Source of the DNA: Lolium rigidum | Lineage: Eukaryota; Streptophyta; Magnoliopsida; Poales; Poaceae | Assembly: GCF_022539505.1 (NCBI RefSeq) | Contig: NC_061513.1 | Span: forward strand, 346,595,617 to 346,659,616 | Direction: 5' to 3' | DNA: 64,000 bases | Shown here: positions 33,302-45,600 of the stretch, one piece after another | Position numbering within the stretch: the first letter of the stretch is position 1 | Layout: the number at the start of each line of letters is the position of its first letter | Position numbers and translations under genes: made by a program | The notes under the pieces: generated by a model | The model's database searches: none | Seen by the model: only the letters and a program-made list of their open reading frames with translations | Told to the model about the DNA's origin: nothing

Positions 33302-34050
33302 TAGAAAGGGTGTAATTGCACATAATCTCATAGTCACTTACAAATCATGTGAGGTACCACAAATCAGACCTTAATATATATCTCCTACTTACTAAAGACT
33401 TCTGCATAGTGTACGGTATCAATCCATATATGATGCCCACGATTTCTATGCATGACAGGGCCTTAGGCCGCTCCTCAGGATGTAGATATGCAAGCGAAAT
33501 ACAATAAGATGTCGTCACATCCATTTCGTAATCAATATAGCATCGTTTTCACTGGATCTCTCTTTATACACCTTTTTTGCAATTTGCATCATGGATGATT
33601 GCATATGATATATATTAGCTAGTGATCGACCCCATAAAACTGCACACGGCGCTATCGTTTGCATGGGATGCATGCCTGTTCCAAGACTAGAAGCATTCGT
33701 TTTCCTAGGATATAGCCCTGCTTTGCGGCTCCCAGTTGGGGCGTACGTTGGACACTGCCATGCATACTGGTAGATTTGAAGTTTGAATTTGCCCCTTCCG
33801 AGCCTCACAGACTGACACAGTGCATGGAACCCTAGCCAGCTGATTCGCTTCGCCCCCAGCCATAAGTTTCTCTTTCACAAATAAGATGATGCCCGCCTGC
33901 CCTGCATTTAGGAGTATATATCTATCACCCTTTTTGTAAGCTAGTTGCAAAGAGAAACGCAATGCAAGTTGCACTTTCTTTTAGCTTTAGCAGTTAAACG
34001 GTTCACACTTTGAGCAGAAAACTACTAATCATCATGGGTCACTCTCTTGA
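33302..34050. other. Intergenic, promoter side of the DUF1677 gene
   Basis: No coding exon or transposon end recognised. The minus-strand frames at 33515-33974 have no known domain. Confidence 0.4.
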
Positions 34051-34055
34051 TCTCC

Positions 34056-34065
34056 CTATAAATAG
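34056..34065 (+). promoter_or_regulatory. TATA box of the DUF1677 gene
   Basis: CTATAAATAG, 94-103 bp upstream of the ATG at 34159. This is a canonical plant core-promoter match with ordinary spacing. Confidence 0.7.
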
Positions 34066-34158
34066 GAGATTTGATCATCATGCTGCGTCGTATTCCCTAG
34101 CTTCGACGTACTTACGAGCAAGAGAGTTGGCATTGGGGCTTGAGATATTAGTCAAAAC

Positions 34159-34885
34159 ATGGCGACGATCCAAAGCAAATCGACGCTACCACAATCTGTT
34201 AACGGTAATGCAAGCAAGCTCCCTCCCAAGGTAATTAATTAAATCTCAAAGTCCCGACCAACGTAGAGAATTGTTAAGCAAAATGTATAGATGATGTATA
34301 TGCACACGTCAACTCATTTCATTTGTTTCTCAGAAGGAGGAGCAAGAACTCCGGCGAGCCTACTCCGAAATGGCGAGCAACCTGGAGAAGCTCGTCATCG
34401 AGAGCAGCAGCACCAGCAACAACCCGTGCCCCGACGCCAACGGAGACGACGAAGGAAACCTGGAGGTGGAGACGGTGCGGTGCGCGTGCGGCGTGGCGGA
34501 GGAGTGCACCGCGGCGTACGTGGTCGGCGTCCGCGCCGCGTTCTGCGGCGACTGGCTCTGCGGGCTGTGCGGGGAGGCGGTGAAGGAGCGCATGGCGCGC
34601 GACCCGTTCTGCGGCGTGGAGGCGGCGCTGGTGTCCCACGAGGCGGAGCGCCGCGACTTCGACGCGACCAGGCTCAACCCGACGCTGTCGCTCGCGGGCT
34701 CCATGCGGGGCATCGCGCGCAAGAGCTTCGACCGGAGGAGGACGACCACGGCGTCGGCGTCGTGCCAGGACCGCCAACTCCGCACGGCCGCGTCCAGGGC
34801 GGTGGCGCTCGCCAGGTCCGTCAGCTGCGACCCAAGGTTCCTAGGTGACGTCGATAACGGGCCGGCCGGAGATCCGTGCCGATGA
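34159..34885 (+). CDS. DUF1677 family protein
   Basis: Two exons, 34159-34230 and 34334-34885, join in phase 0 to 207 aa. Donor AAG|GTAATT and acceptor CTCAG|AAG are good. The N-terminus is MATIQSKSTLPQSVNG. The conserved core holds Cys74, Cys76, Cys82, Cys95, Cys100 and Cys103 in the pattern CACG-EEC-FCGDWLCGLCGEAVKERM, the hallmark of the plant DUF1677 family and probably metal-binding. Downstream, GSMRGIARKSFDRRR and ARSVSCDPRF are also typical. Function is unknown; the family is plant-specific and nuclear or cytosolic in principle (inference). GC content of exon 2 is high, as in many grass genes. The gene appears intact. Confidence 0.9.
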
Positions 34886-36121
34886 GGGAGGACTCGGCTC
34901 ACCGCGCCTTAATTACCTACGAGCCGGATATTTATACTTAGAGATAGTACTACAGTACTAAAACTCAGTACCACTACTCTCATAGTCTCATATATACATG
35001 TCGTGAACCGTGATACCATGTACGAGGTCAAGTATTGTTGAAAAAATGGAATGATTAGCTCGCTCGATTCAGAACTAACTTAGTTTCCAGTTAAATAATG
35101 TTGTTAAATCTCAGTTCGAACCCTCATGACTAGCATAAGTCACGAAGCAAATCTAACGGTTCGGAAATCCTTTGTGAATAAAGAGAAGAAAACAATTAAA
35201 AAATGAAACAAAAAAGAAATTAAGAAACAAAGAGAGCAAACTAGTAGTTGCTACTCGTCAAACTAGCGGAAATGGGAGGGCAATGTCCAAATATGCTTGA
35301 TAGGGTATATACCTACAATTTAAAACCAATATCAATAGATCCACTATAAAATATATTTTATAATATAGTTATTCAATGTATATTCCCTTTTATGAATATA
35401 TGTGATCAACCTAACAAAGCAGTAACTTTTGTTTACTAAATTTATATGCCATATATTTAAGGACGTAGAGGGTAGTTTATATATTTCAAATGAGCATAAA
35501 GGACATCCTCTTATTGTCCTTCGCCTCTAAGAATATATATTGCATTCAACCTTTATCCATATTATTTTAGGTTGTGCTGTCTACCCGTAGTTTGAAACAA
35601 CCCTAGAGCCACCTTCATGCACCTCGTGTAAGTTCCTCAGTTTTGTTACTTGATAATGGGAACATAGATGCAACATATTTGATTATGCACTACTACAATA
35701 GTACTACTACTACTTCATATTATTATTATTATTATTTTTAATGCGACAAATAATTGATGTGCCATTATGTTACAAAAGGAGGTCTATCGGCAATTTATTA
35801 TTTATAAATGAGATAAATAGTTATTAACAATTGTCTTCGTAAATAAAATGCTTACATATTAGCAAATAAAGTCATTTTTCCACTCAGAAGATTCATACCT
35901 TAGGACTTGCGGGAAAAATGTAAACCATATTTAAATTTTATACACTAAGTAGTAACATAGTTGTTCAGACATACTCATTAATGCATATGTACATATAGCT
36001 AAACATGTCCATATTTTTTTTTCATGTGATCTGAATACAATTTTAGGGTCATATATACATCAGCTTTCCATAGTGATATTCTTTACCATTTAGTGTCCTT
36101 GTATATCTAGCCACCGGATAA
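34886..36121. other. AT-rich intergenic DNA
   Basis: After the DUF1677 3' UTR there is no open frame with family features. A short (ATT)n tract lies near 35718-35736. Confidence 0.5.
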
Positions 36122-36129
36122 TCTAATTG

Positions 36130-36843
36130 CAGTGGTGATGGATGAAAAAAAATCTGAGGTAGGGTAAACCTTAAATGATATAAATACCAAAATATTCCTA
36201 AAACCATAATGATGTATGGTTCAAACACAATCCCTTAATACAATAAAAAAACATATTTGATTATAAGTATAATCTAAAAAACATACCAATAATGCCAAAT
36301 CAATGGAAAAGCTTTACCACTTTTTTAAAAATCTAATGTAATTCACAGAATCAAGACGTTTGATTATCCCTTGGTCGATGCACAACTCGGTCTTAATTAT
36401 CTCGTTGCTAGGAAATTCCTTTCAATTGTTGATGCCACCACGGACTAAACCAATTTTATCTTAATGGGGTGATAATGCGATGGGAGAAAGTATGACGTTC
36501 CTTTCAAATATTTAGAAATAACTGAAGTGTCCAATTCTGCGAGTATGAATTATAAATGACTCAAACTTATCTTGTATATACTAAGGTCCAGTCAATGATA
36601 AATCTCTGTAATACAAGAAATGTTATTCACATTGAACCTAGAATATGAGTCTATGAGGTAAATAGTTCATGTTTTCGGTTGTAATTGATTTTTACACTGT
36701 TCACTGAAACAAGCATAACTTTTTATACCGTGGAGTTCGTTTTCGATTACGATCACTCATTTTTTTTTCAGAAATAACACGTGCAGCTAAATGTATTCAC
36801 CAAAAATCCGCCCTACCTTGCCCTACTGGAAGCTTCGCCCCTG
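36130..36843 (-). mobile_element. Non-autonomous hAT element (copy 2, reversed)
   Basis: The right end on the minus strand reads CAGGGGCGAAGCTTCC and the left end is CAGTGGTGATGG. The 8-bp flanks are TCTAATTG (36122-36129) and CCTAATTG (36844-36851), one mismatch. The body matches copy 1 (27752-28428) in reverse, including ATATTCTAGGTTCAATGT on the minus strand. Confidence 0.75.
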
Positions 36844-37000
36844 CCTAATTGGGCGCAACTTCTTTTGCCCTACGTGAGATGACACAAAACATGCTATGCT
36901 TAATAATCTTCCACTACTCAAATATATAACTTAATACTTCAAATTTCTCTAGATGATTTAATTGGGCAATTTTATTTGTTTGCACACAAGGAAAACCACA

Positions 37001-37376
37001 AATGTAGCTCGAGCTACATGTAGCTCGTTTAAAAAAAATTAAAAATAATATTTTAAAGTTTCAAAAAATCTTGATGTAGACAATCTTGTGTTTTACCAGC
37101 ATGCAAATTTGCAACTCGAAATACCTTATATTCAAGGCTATGCAAAAATGACAAATTCTGAAATCTATAATAGTGAATAGTACAAACTCTCACAATCTCA
37201 ACTATCAGATTTTATCATTTTTCTGCCGCCTCGAATATATGGTATTTGGGGTTCAAATTTTACGCAATGATAGAACTTAACATTGCCTACATCTAGATTT
37301 TTGTCAGATTTTTTAAAAACTTAGAATGCTATTTTTCAATTTTTTTTAAACGAGCTATGTGTAGTACGTCCTACAA
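37001..37376. mobile_element. Mutator-type MITE with long TIRs
   Basis: The two halves are inverted copies over about 75 bp: TAGCTCGTTTAAAAAAAATT at 37021-37040 recurs as its complement at about 37337-37356, followed inward by GATGTAG(A/G)CAAT. The middle (CAAAAATGACAAA) resembles the MITE at 11343-11730. I could not fix a 9-bp duplication. Confidence 0.6.
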
Positions 37377-37719
37377 AAGTCCACGCTCCACGCTCTAGAG
37401 GACTAAAGTCCACTTTTCCTCGTTATAGTTCTTCCTAAAGACCACCGCTACACATGATTGCCCCCACAGCCATTGTCATTTTTCTAATATTCCTGAAGCT
37501 TGATTCTGGCAATGACGGAGATTCACCACCAGTATTACAGCATAAGTAATCCCGTTTGTTTGCACATGCCAATCGACAAGAGCACTAGCTGGCCGATGAG
37601 GAACAAATGTCGTAAGTAAATGTCTGGAAAAAGCACTCATGCATGAGCGTTCATTACAATCTCTCGGTATGCAAGGACTTTTCGTGGTACTTATCAGTCA
37701 TCGCCTACTCCTTAAGCAC

Positions 37720-37739
37720 TTATAAATACTGCATGCATG
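37720..37739 (+). promoter_or_regulatory. TATA box and RY-like motif of the citrate-binding-like gene
   Basis: TTATAAATA lies about 80 bp upstream of the ATG at 37809, followed by CATGCATG (an RY repeat, often found in seed-expressed promoters). A seed role is speculation. Confidence 0.5.
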
Positions 37740-37808
37740 TATGGCTTCTAATTCCAACACTCAACTGTTCTTGTCATTTGCGCCAGTGCGTGCGCGCTCA
37801 GCGAGTCG

Positions 37809-38582
37809 ATGGCCTCGCTCATCTTCTCCACTCTGCTGCTGGTGGTTCTTGTCACCGCCGTGGTGATCGGCAGCACGGCTCGCGGAGACGACGGTGGCGA
37901 CGCCCTCACCGCCGGCTTCACCCGCGTGCTGATGACGGAGACGAGGTTCGTGGTGCAGAGGCCCTACAACGTGCCTCTGGACGAGCGCTACGAGTTCGCC
38001 GGCGGCGTGCGCCGGATGTGGGTCTACTCCAGCGACAAGCCCTTCAACCGGACCCTCCCTGGCGCCGCGCGCACCGAGACCAAGATCAACGTACGTAGAG
38101 AGCGTGACAGAAAAAACATCCTATCTTCTGTCTCATGTGATCAAATCTATTGCTTAACGAATTCCTGTGTTGTGCAGAAGGAGTACAGCTCAGGCGTGTG
38201 GCAGTTCGAGGGCGAGGTGTACGTGCCGGCGGGCACGACCGGCGCGTGCGTCATGCAGATCTTCGGGGCGGCGCCGGAGCCGCAGGAGACGACACTGATG
38301 CTCCACGTCTACAACGGTAGCCTCACCTTCTACCACGACCTGCACAGGGTGCTTGCCCAGAACATCTACGGCCGGTGGATCAGGCTTAATGTCATCCACG
38401 ACGTGGCTGCACGCAATGTCACCGTGTTTGTCGACGGCGACCTGAGGCTGCGCTCAGGCGGGCACGGCGCGCCCGGCGCACTGCACTACTTCAAATTCGG
38501 GGTGTACAAGCAGTCGCACCACCACCCGTCATACCTCATGGAGTCGCGGTGGAGGAACGTTTCGCTCTTCACCAAGCCATGA
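37809..38582 (+). CDS. Secreted citrate-binding-protein-like (lectin-fold) protein
   Basis: Two exons, 37809-38090 and 38178-38582, give 228 aa. Residues 1-26 form a hydrophobic signal peptide (ASLIFSTLLLVVLVTAVVIG core). The mature part matches plant citrate-binding protein-like / alginate-lyase-2 (concanavalin-like) proteins: VVQRPYNVPLDERYEF, RMWVYSSDKPFNR, YSSGVWQFEGEVYVPAGTTG, RWIRLNVIHDVAARNVTVFV and HYFKFGVY. Several N-glycosylation sequons occur (NRT, NGS, NVT, NVS). It is likely secreted or vacuolar, and ligand binding is inferred from the family only. The 87-nt intron (GT at 38091, AG at 38177) contains no in-frame stop, so retention would insert 29 residues. Splicing is preferred because it restores the family-conserved joint KIN-KEYSSGVW. 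Confidence 0.88.
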   Translation: MASLIFSTLLLVVLVTAVVIGSTARGDDGGDALTAGFTRVLMTETRFVVQRPYNVPLDERYEFAGGVRRMWVYSSDKPFNRTLPGAARTETKINVRRERDRKNILSSVSCDQIYCLTNSCVVQKEYSSGVWQFEGEVYVPAGTTGACVMQIFGAAPEPQETTLMLHVYNGSLTFYHDLHRVLAQNIYGRWIRLNVIHDVAARNVTVFVDGDLRLRSGGHGAPGALHYFKFGVYKQSHHHPSYLMESRWRNVSLFTKP

Positions 38583-39340
38583 CTCGCAAGGATCGCACCA
38601 ACGGCATGTACTATAACCTTTTATTCAAATATAGGCAATGCTTTTCCATTCATTAAGTTTTTTATTAGTTGGACACTTTGTAAGTAAAACCGACCAACAT
38701 CTGATACAACACCGCACATAACACACCAAGCCAGCCCCAAAGTCTATATTGTGATCCAAATTCAATAAGAAGGCTAACGACGGAGCGAAGTGAGGCCCTT
38801 CGTCGGTACGCTTGGGCCGGAGCGAAGCGGTACAGTTTATCATCACCGCATATATATTCTTCTTGTAAGCCGCTGGCTAGGGTTTATCGTTTCATAAGAT
38901 AACCCATGGCGTTTGTAAACACTCCATGATATAGTGAAGTTTTGCTGACCGGTGTATGTGGTTTTTTTCCTCTCTGTTGGAAGGGTTTTCCACGTTAAAC
39001 CTTGTGTCTCCTGCTGTGATTTCTTTTTCACTCTTTCTTATAGCTTTGTCGCGTTCATAATAGTCATGCCCATGCATGACTACACAACCAAGTCGTCATA
39101 GCAACCAAAAGCGACACCCAAAACACCTCAGCACAACACAACATGCGATGAAAATCTAGAGCCGCCACGCCGACATCCAGTCCGCCCGGAGGCCCCGAAA
39201 GGCACATACTATAACGATTTGATTAGTTTAAACTAAGTATTTGTTGGCATCAATCATGCATGCTTATATTACTTGCCTTATGTTCTGAACTTTGTTAGCC
39301 ACTGTCACTTGCTAATATATTATTATGCATGCTTGATTTA
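38583..39340. other. Intergenic
   Basis: No coding exon or transposon end recognised. It includes the 3' UTR of the previous gene and featureless AT-rich DNA. Confidence 0.4.
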
Positions 39341-39349
39341 GTTCATACG

Positions 39350-39582
39350 TTATATCTTGGTAGAAATACAATTGGTACGTGGTGTTCTACGGGGGAGTGC
39401 CCGGAATATACACTTGTTGGGATGATACTAGCCCAGAAGTGACTGGTTACGCTGGGAACCGCCACAAAGGGTCCAAGAAGGGAGAGGAGGCAGAAGAAGG
39501 TTACTCCCAGTTCTTACCAGAACATTCAAGCTACTATAAACCTCTCAAGATCGCAGGACATGCTATTCCCAATATCGCATGA
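39350..39582 (+). pseudogene. Orphan RNase H1 N-terminal (viroplasmin-like) domain fragment
   Basis: Translation WYVVFYGGVPGIYTCWDDTS continuing with a GYAGNRHKG motif and EEAEEGYSQFL has the hallmark spacing of the small RNase H1 N-terminal / viroplasmin fold (WYVV-G-PGIY--W---V-G--G---KG---EAE-AY--FL), which binds RNA:DNA hybrids in RNase H1. There is no catalytic RNase H domain nearby. No ATG precedes it in a good context; an upstream TTGGTAG could be a splice acceptor, so it may be an exon of an unseen or broken gene. It ends with TGA at 39580-39582, just before the LARD. Confidence 0.5.
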
Positions 39583-39633
39583 TATGTCGTTCGCAAGATC
39601 GAAGAACATGGAGCGCCAAAGATCACAGGTAAT

Positions 39634-42600
39634 TGTAATATCCCAGATTTAGAGGCTATAAAATGAGAGAACACCAAAGTGTGCATTGCATTCATGCATA
39701 GAAAATCCGGGGAATTTTCGCGCTTTCAAATAAAACTTACCACAGTAACTGAAGTTTCACTTAACTTGCTGGAATTGAAGTAGATCATCAAGTCAAGCGC
39801 TATAAACTTCACTGTGATCTTTGCTAAAACCCTGTTGTGGGTAGAGATGATTTGATCTATGGGCTAGATCAAATGGAATTAGTTTTACAACAAACAACAC
39901 CTTAAGTAAGGGTCAACTACAAGATCTATAAAAGATCTCAACATGACATTCCTTACAACAACAACACATGAATAATTATTCAACCATAAATCAAAGAACA
40001 TGAATAATTAAGAAACTATTCTTTACTTATCTTTTCCATGTATTTTACTAAATAAATGTTTCTACCATGATTCTCATGGTATATCTTCAACTACCTTTGT
40101 GTGTAATTTAATTCACTTCCAAATTTGTTATCAGATAAGGTAAACCACAGGGTCTAAAGTGCATAAAGGCCACACATTCTTATTTAAATTATAACTTACT
40201 AAATATATGGAATACCCTAAAACTGAATCCATTTACATTACAAGTTATAGTTCAAACTATTTAAATAAAACCAACTATGGGTATTTTGAAACTCATATAA
40301 TCATGCCTTGGTGAATTCAGACACCAACTATCCAAAATTGAGAAATAACGCTCAACCTTGACCTTTTGAATAATATTATAACATAAATCCAATCATACAT
40401 GATATGGTGCACTATTCACAAGTATAAAAGCATTCACAAGATATTTAGTAACAAATGCCACTTGGCTATCCAAAAATAAATCACATGAGAGGATAATGAT
40501 CAAGCCACATAGGATGAAAATATCTACATGACTTGCATCCCAAGACTTGCCACCTCATGCTCAAAGGATTGCTATGGATGAGGGCATGACAACCAAGCAC
40601 CTTACTCATCAAACTAAAACAAGAGTCACCCACCCATGTGTCATGACACTAGAGCTTCCCCAAGTCTATAAAAGGAGCCACACCCTTCATCCATTTGATC
40701 ATCTTGTAGCATGATACAAGGAAACAAAGCCATAGAGCCACTCCATGCTTTAGTTAGGATCAAGATGAAGAGGCTAGGAGGTGGAGGCATACCACAAGAT
40801 GCAGGTTTATCAGAATTCCAGAAGAACAAGCTACATTAGATATCAAGGTAGAAATTCCTAGGAAAACCATATATATATATTTAGAGGATCATATCATCAT
40901 CTCTTGAGTAGGACCTTAGGCCATTCCAATACATTTAGAAATGAGAGATTATAGATGCTAACCATAGCCATGTCTATCCTAGAGAATACTAGAGTAGTAT
41001 TAGATCTTACTTGTTCAAACCAACCTTTAATCTTGGAGGTGAGAGCCATATTCTATTAGTGAAACATAACCAATGCTTATGCCCATATCCTAATCCTAGT
41101 TGTGTATCACATGGGTGATCACCACTAAAACCCTAGACCACATCTGAATTCCAATCCATGGATTAATTTGGATCATAAGTAGAACCATGCCATACCTCAT
41201 GCCTATGTATATTTCAATTTAGTAAAGAGTATGCAAAACCCTAAACCCTTCACCTAGGATCCACTTCACATAGAATAGTATGTCCTAATCTGTGTATCAT
41301 AGATCACAAGTATAAACCAAGTCATACTTAAACTTAAATGATATTTAAGTGATTAGAATGAAACCAATACCTAATTATATTTTGCCTTCCAAGTACTTTG
41401 GTTAGTGGACCAAATAAAATAATATGTTATAGCTTGGACCATCATTTTAGAAAGTTAATTGACCATGATAATTATAGGATCTACCCTAAGTAATCCAAGC
41501 TAGAATTTGCTAAGCATGATTATTAAAGATAGAGTTTCTCCAACTATTTCTAAAACCCTTAGAAACAATTCTCCACATAAAATCATGAACCAATCCCATT
41601 CTCCATATCATCTATTTTAAAACTTTAGCCATAATTAAAATATATAGGAACAATCAATAGTGTTAAGTAATAACAAAACCTAATAATATGTTTACCATGC
41701 ACTGGTTATAAGTTTCAAATCAATTAAATAGATCTGGTTCCTAAGTTGAAAGGAAATTAAAATAAATACCTAAAACATTTTTATTTTATTCAAGTCTCAC
41801 AAGATCTCAATTAAATCCAAACCAAACTAGTTGTTTAAAATAATAAAACCATTCAGTAAGCATGATTATCAAATTATCTTGATACTCAAATATTTTAGAA
41901 CCTGCAAAACAAAACAGAATTCAAACAACAAAATAGAAAACAGAAAATATAAATCAGAATTTGAAAAAGGAAAAGAGAGGGAAACTTACCAGACCTGGCC
42001 GCAGCAGCCCAACAGTCAGCCCAGTAGCAACCCAACCCAAACCAAATACCGTTCGCTTGCTTTAAGAATCGTGCGTGGTGAAATGACTTCACCGTCGTCG
42101 TCTCCGAGCTCGACAGCGCGGCGGAGCCAGTAGGCCACGACCTCGTCGTCGATAAGCATGCCCCGGACATCGCCAGACATCTCAGAACCACGCCCAATCT
42201 CTCTCGCATCCGAGCTTATCCGCGGTCGAGAAGATCTTTGCCAAACGGAAGCTTCCAGAGACCGCCACCTCCCGACCATGGCCAACGCCGTGTCGAGGCC
42301 ACAAGGCTTCCCTTGGCCTATAAATAGGTGGAGGGCATCGCCGTGCGCTCCTTGTTCGCCTCCGCCACTCCATTGCTGCTCAGGCACCTTCTATTTCTCA
42401 CACGCATCCACTCTCTGTCGCCGGAGTCGAAGATGAAGCCGACGGAGGAGGTCACCCCAGCCTTCGGCGCGTGGTCCAGGAGGAGCGCCTGGACTCAAGG
42501 AGCATCTGGGAGGAGCCCAGCATCTGGGGAAGCCGTGTGGAGGATCAATTTCCTCGTCCCCTTCTGCAGCACATCGCCGGGAAGTCTCCTATCGTCGTCG

Positions 42601-45600
42601 TCTCCGTCGACCATCGCCGGAGCCGACCACGCCATCATGTTCAGGGTGAGCATACGCCTCTATAGAGCTAGATCTCGCATCCTAGAACCTCATGTAACCT
42701 CCGATTCGATTCTCGCCGGAGTAGCACCACAGCAGTACCCATCGCCGGCGACGCTCCGGTGATCCCCTCGCTAAAACATCACCACCATTCGATTCGCCTA
42801 GTTATACTCGTTCAGTAGAGCCTAGCCGCGCATCTCGGGAGCCCTAAATCAGCGGCGCCACCGTGCTCTGGCCGCCTGCGTTTAAACATCGGTGAGGTCA
42901 AACGCCACGGTCAACTTTGACCGGTCCTTGCTTGCGTGGCAGTCGACGTGTACATAGGCCCCACCAGTCAGTGTGTGTGTCTAGATCTGAATCGGTACGT
43001 TTAGCGTTTTAGTTTTAATTTAAAAACCAGTAAATAAGTGAAACTTTGAAAAATCATATAAAATTTATTTCAACTCAGAAAAATATGAATAATATATCAA
43101 AATGCTCAAAAAAATAAAATCTAGTCAAATAAAATATAAAACAAAAATGTGTGTCAAAATAAAAATTCACTTATTTTTATCTTTATTAATTATGTCTTTC
43201 CAATTGTTTTAAATACAAATTGAATTCAATAAATAATTAAGTTTCAAAGAAATTAAATTTTAAATATTCATTAACTAAGTAAAATGTTAAGATTCATTTA
43301 CTTGATCATATTTTCATCAATTAAAATATTAGTGGTAATTCATAAACCCTAATTTGCAAATTACCATTTACTATTTCTTTAAATAATAATAAAGTAAGAA
43401 AATACCAACCACTAATATTATTTTGGGTAATCCAAAACTTGTTTACTTAATCATCTTTAGTTAACAAGTTAAGTATTTTAAAACTTGATGACAATTGTTA
43501 AACCTTAGTTTTTAATTAAACCTAATTAAGAGTTACCCTAATTATTACTTCTTGTGAAAATTAATAAAATGTAAAACAATTATTAATTTTGTTTCAAAGT
43601 AATTAATAACCACATCTATATTGTCAAATAACATTTTAAGAGTTGTACCATAATTTAGAAACCCTAGATTTAATTTAAGCAAGACCTTGATTCCATTATT
43701 TTATGTACTCATCCTAAGTTAATTGAAATCCTAAAACCCTAGGGGTTTAGCCCATATAATTGTATAAGATTCACCTATACCTATAAAACCCTAGTAAGAA
43801 ACAAATAAATGCATGCTCATGATCCACTAGGATAAAACCAATTCACATAAGATTATCATTTCATGTCTCTATCTTTAAGTAAAACCTATATGATCCACTA
43901 GTGCCACCAAGATGCCAACCCTATCTTGTTAATTAGAGAAGTGTCATTGATCACCACTCCTATCTACCACACAATTGAAATCATCCTAAACCATCAAACC
44001 CTAGAAGAACCATGGAGATCAATTCTAGTACCAATATTGTGTAATAATTCCCATTAAATGCTTCTATCCAACTAAACCCTACTTAGGGATCATAACCCAC
44101 CTAGTTTAGAAGCCATTAGTGATCACTTAGTGAAACAAATGGGAGACCATAGTAATAAACATACTACTACTTATTGCATATAGATCAATTCTATTTAAGA
44201 ACCAACTAGTACCTATTAGGAAACTAAATGAACCCATTAGTAAACCCTAGAATCCCATAGCTCCTATTTATAACAATTCTTGTTCTTTATTGACTTGTTC
44301 TTCAAAAGTTATTCTTTTGAAGTACATATGTCAATCCAACCATAGGAACCCTAGTTCTTATTTATACTTATTATTTCTTAATTAACCTGTTCTTCAAAAG
44401 TTATTCTTTTGAAGTATAATATATGACATCATCAACCATGCCTGTAAAACTTAAAATTGACAATTGTTCTTTACATATTATTCCACTACTATCCTTTATA
44501 TATGTGCTTGTTATGATGTCTTATATATCATTTGTTTAGGATGCATTATATCATTTGTATATGCTAGTCTTATAACCAAACCCTAATAACAACCTTGTTT
44601 GAGAACCATCCTAAAAGTGCAACACACACTAAAGAAATCTTTACAACTCATCCATCCTAAATCATCGAGGTTAGGTTACGCTCGGGACGATTGCATCTCA
44701 TACTATGCATTATAGCATCTTTGCCAGTTCTTTAAACATTGTCCTTACCGGACAATGATGGTATTTCAGAATTTGGAGTTCTCACGTATCGAAGCTTTTG
44801 CCCGCATAATCTTGCAGTCAAGAAAGGCAAGTTCATCGCTTGCTCATGTCATTTGATTATTTTTATCAAATTATATGCAAAGTACTATACTTATCACTCC
44901 TGCATTGAAAAGCAAAGTATTATTTTACAATTATGAATATGACTATGTGGTGGGCAATGGAACCATGGTATGTGTTGATATGGTGGAGGTTCCATTGCAC
45001 GGGTACTATTCATCTAGGACTAAGTACCAATGCCGTCCGAGTGATTCTAGCGCCGTACATACCGCGTTGACCATAAGATCTATAATGGCTCCGGGGAAGT
45101 CAGTCGTATCTTTTCCCTCCCGCACGCCAACGGACTTGATAGAGCCCGGCGGGGTGGCCGGAGGCACCGCCGTACGTTGGGATGGCCTTTAAAATCCCCA
45201 TACGGACGTTTGGATGAGAGGCTCTACCGTCTATGAGGGATTGTCCATAGTACACCGGGGGTAAAGCCGTATGATTGGGAGATGTCTACCGGGGGTGTAC
45301 GGATGGACAAAAGGGTGGGTTTGCAGGGTCGCGGAGAAGGCAGTGATTGGCTTGGTTCTTATACCTGACCTCACACCAAAGGAAGTGTGGACAAGCTCAT
45401 GACTTGGTTGGCAACAAGGTTAAGTTCTCTTATGGGAAAATTAACACACCTCTGCAGAGTGTATTGAATTGTGACTGTCACTCCCTGTTCCGGGAAGGGA
45501 ACTGCGAACGCGGCAGGAAGGAACTCCATGAAGTTCTAGTCAACCCGTGAAGACCGACGGGCATAGTTTTCAGAATAAAATAAACCTTTTGAAGAAATGT

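Noticed and set aside
34291..34902. Three further long frames over the DUF1677 exon
   Set aside because: GC-rich exon leaves other frames open; only the chosen frame has the Cys motif and a matching exon 1.
42328..42762. 144-aa frame with conserved start in both LARD LTR copies
   Set aside because: Frame is not kept between the two copies beyond the first codons; better explained as transcribed LTR.
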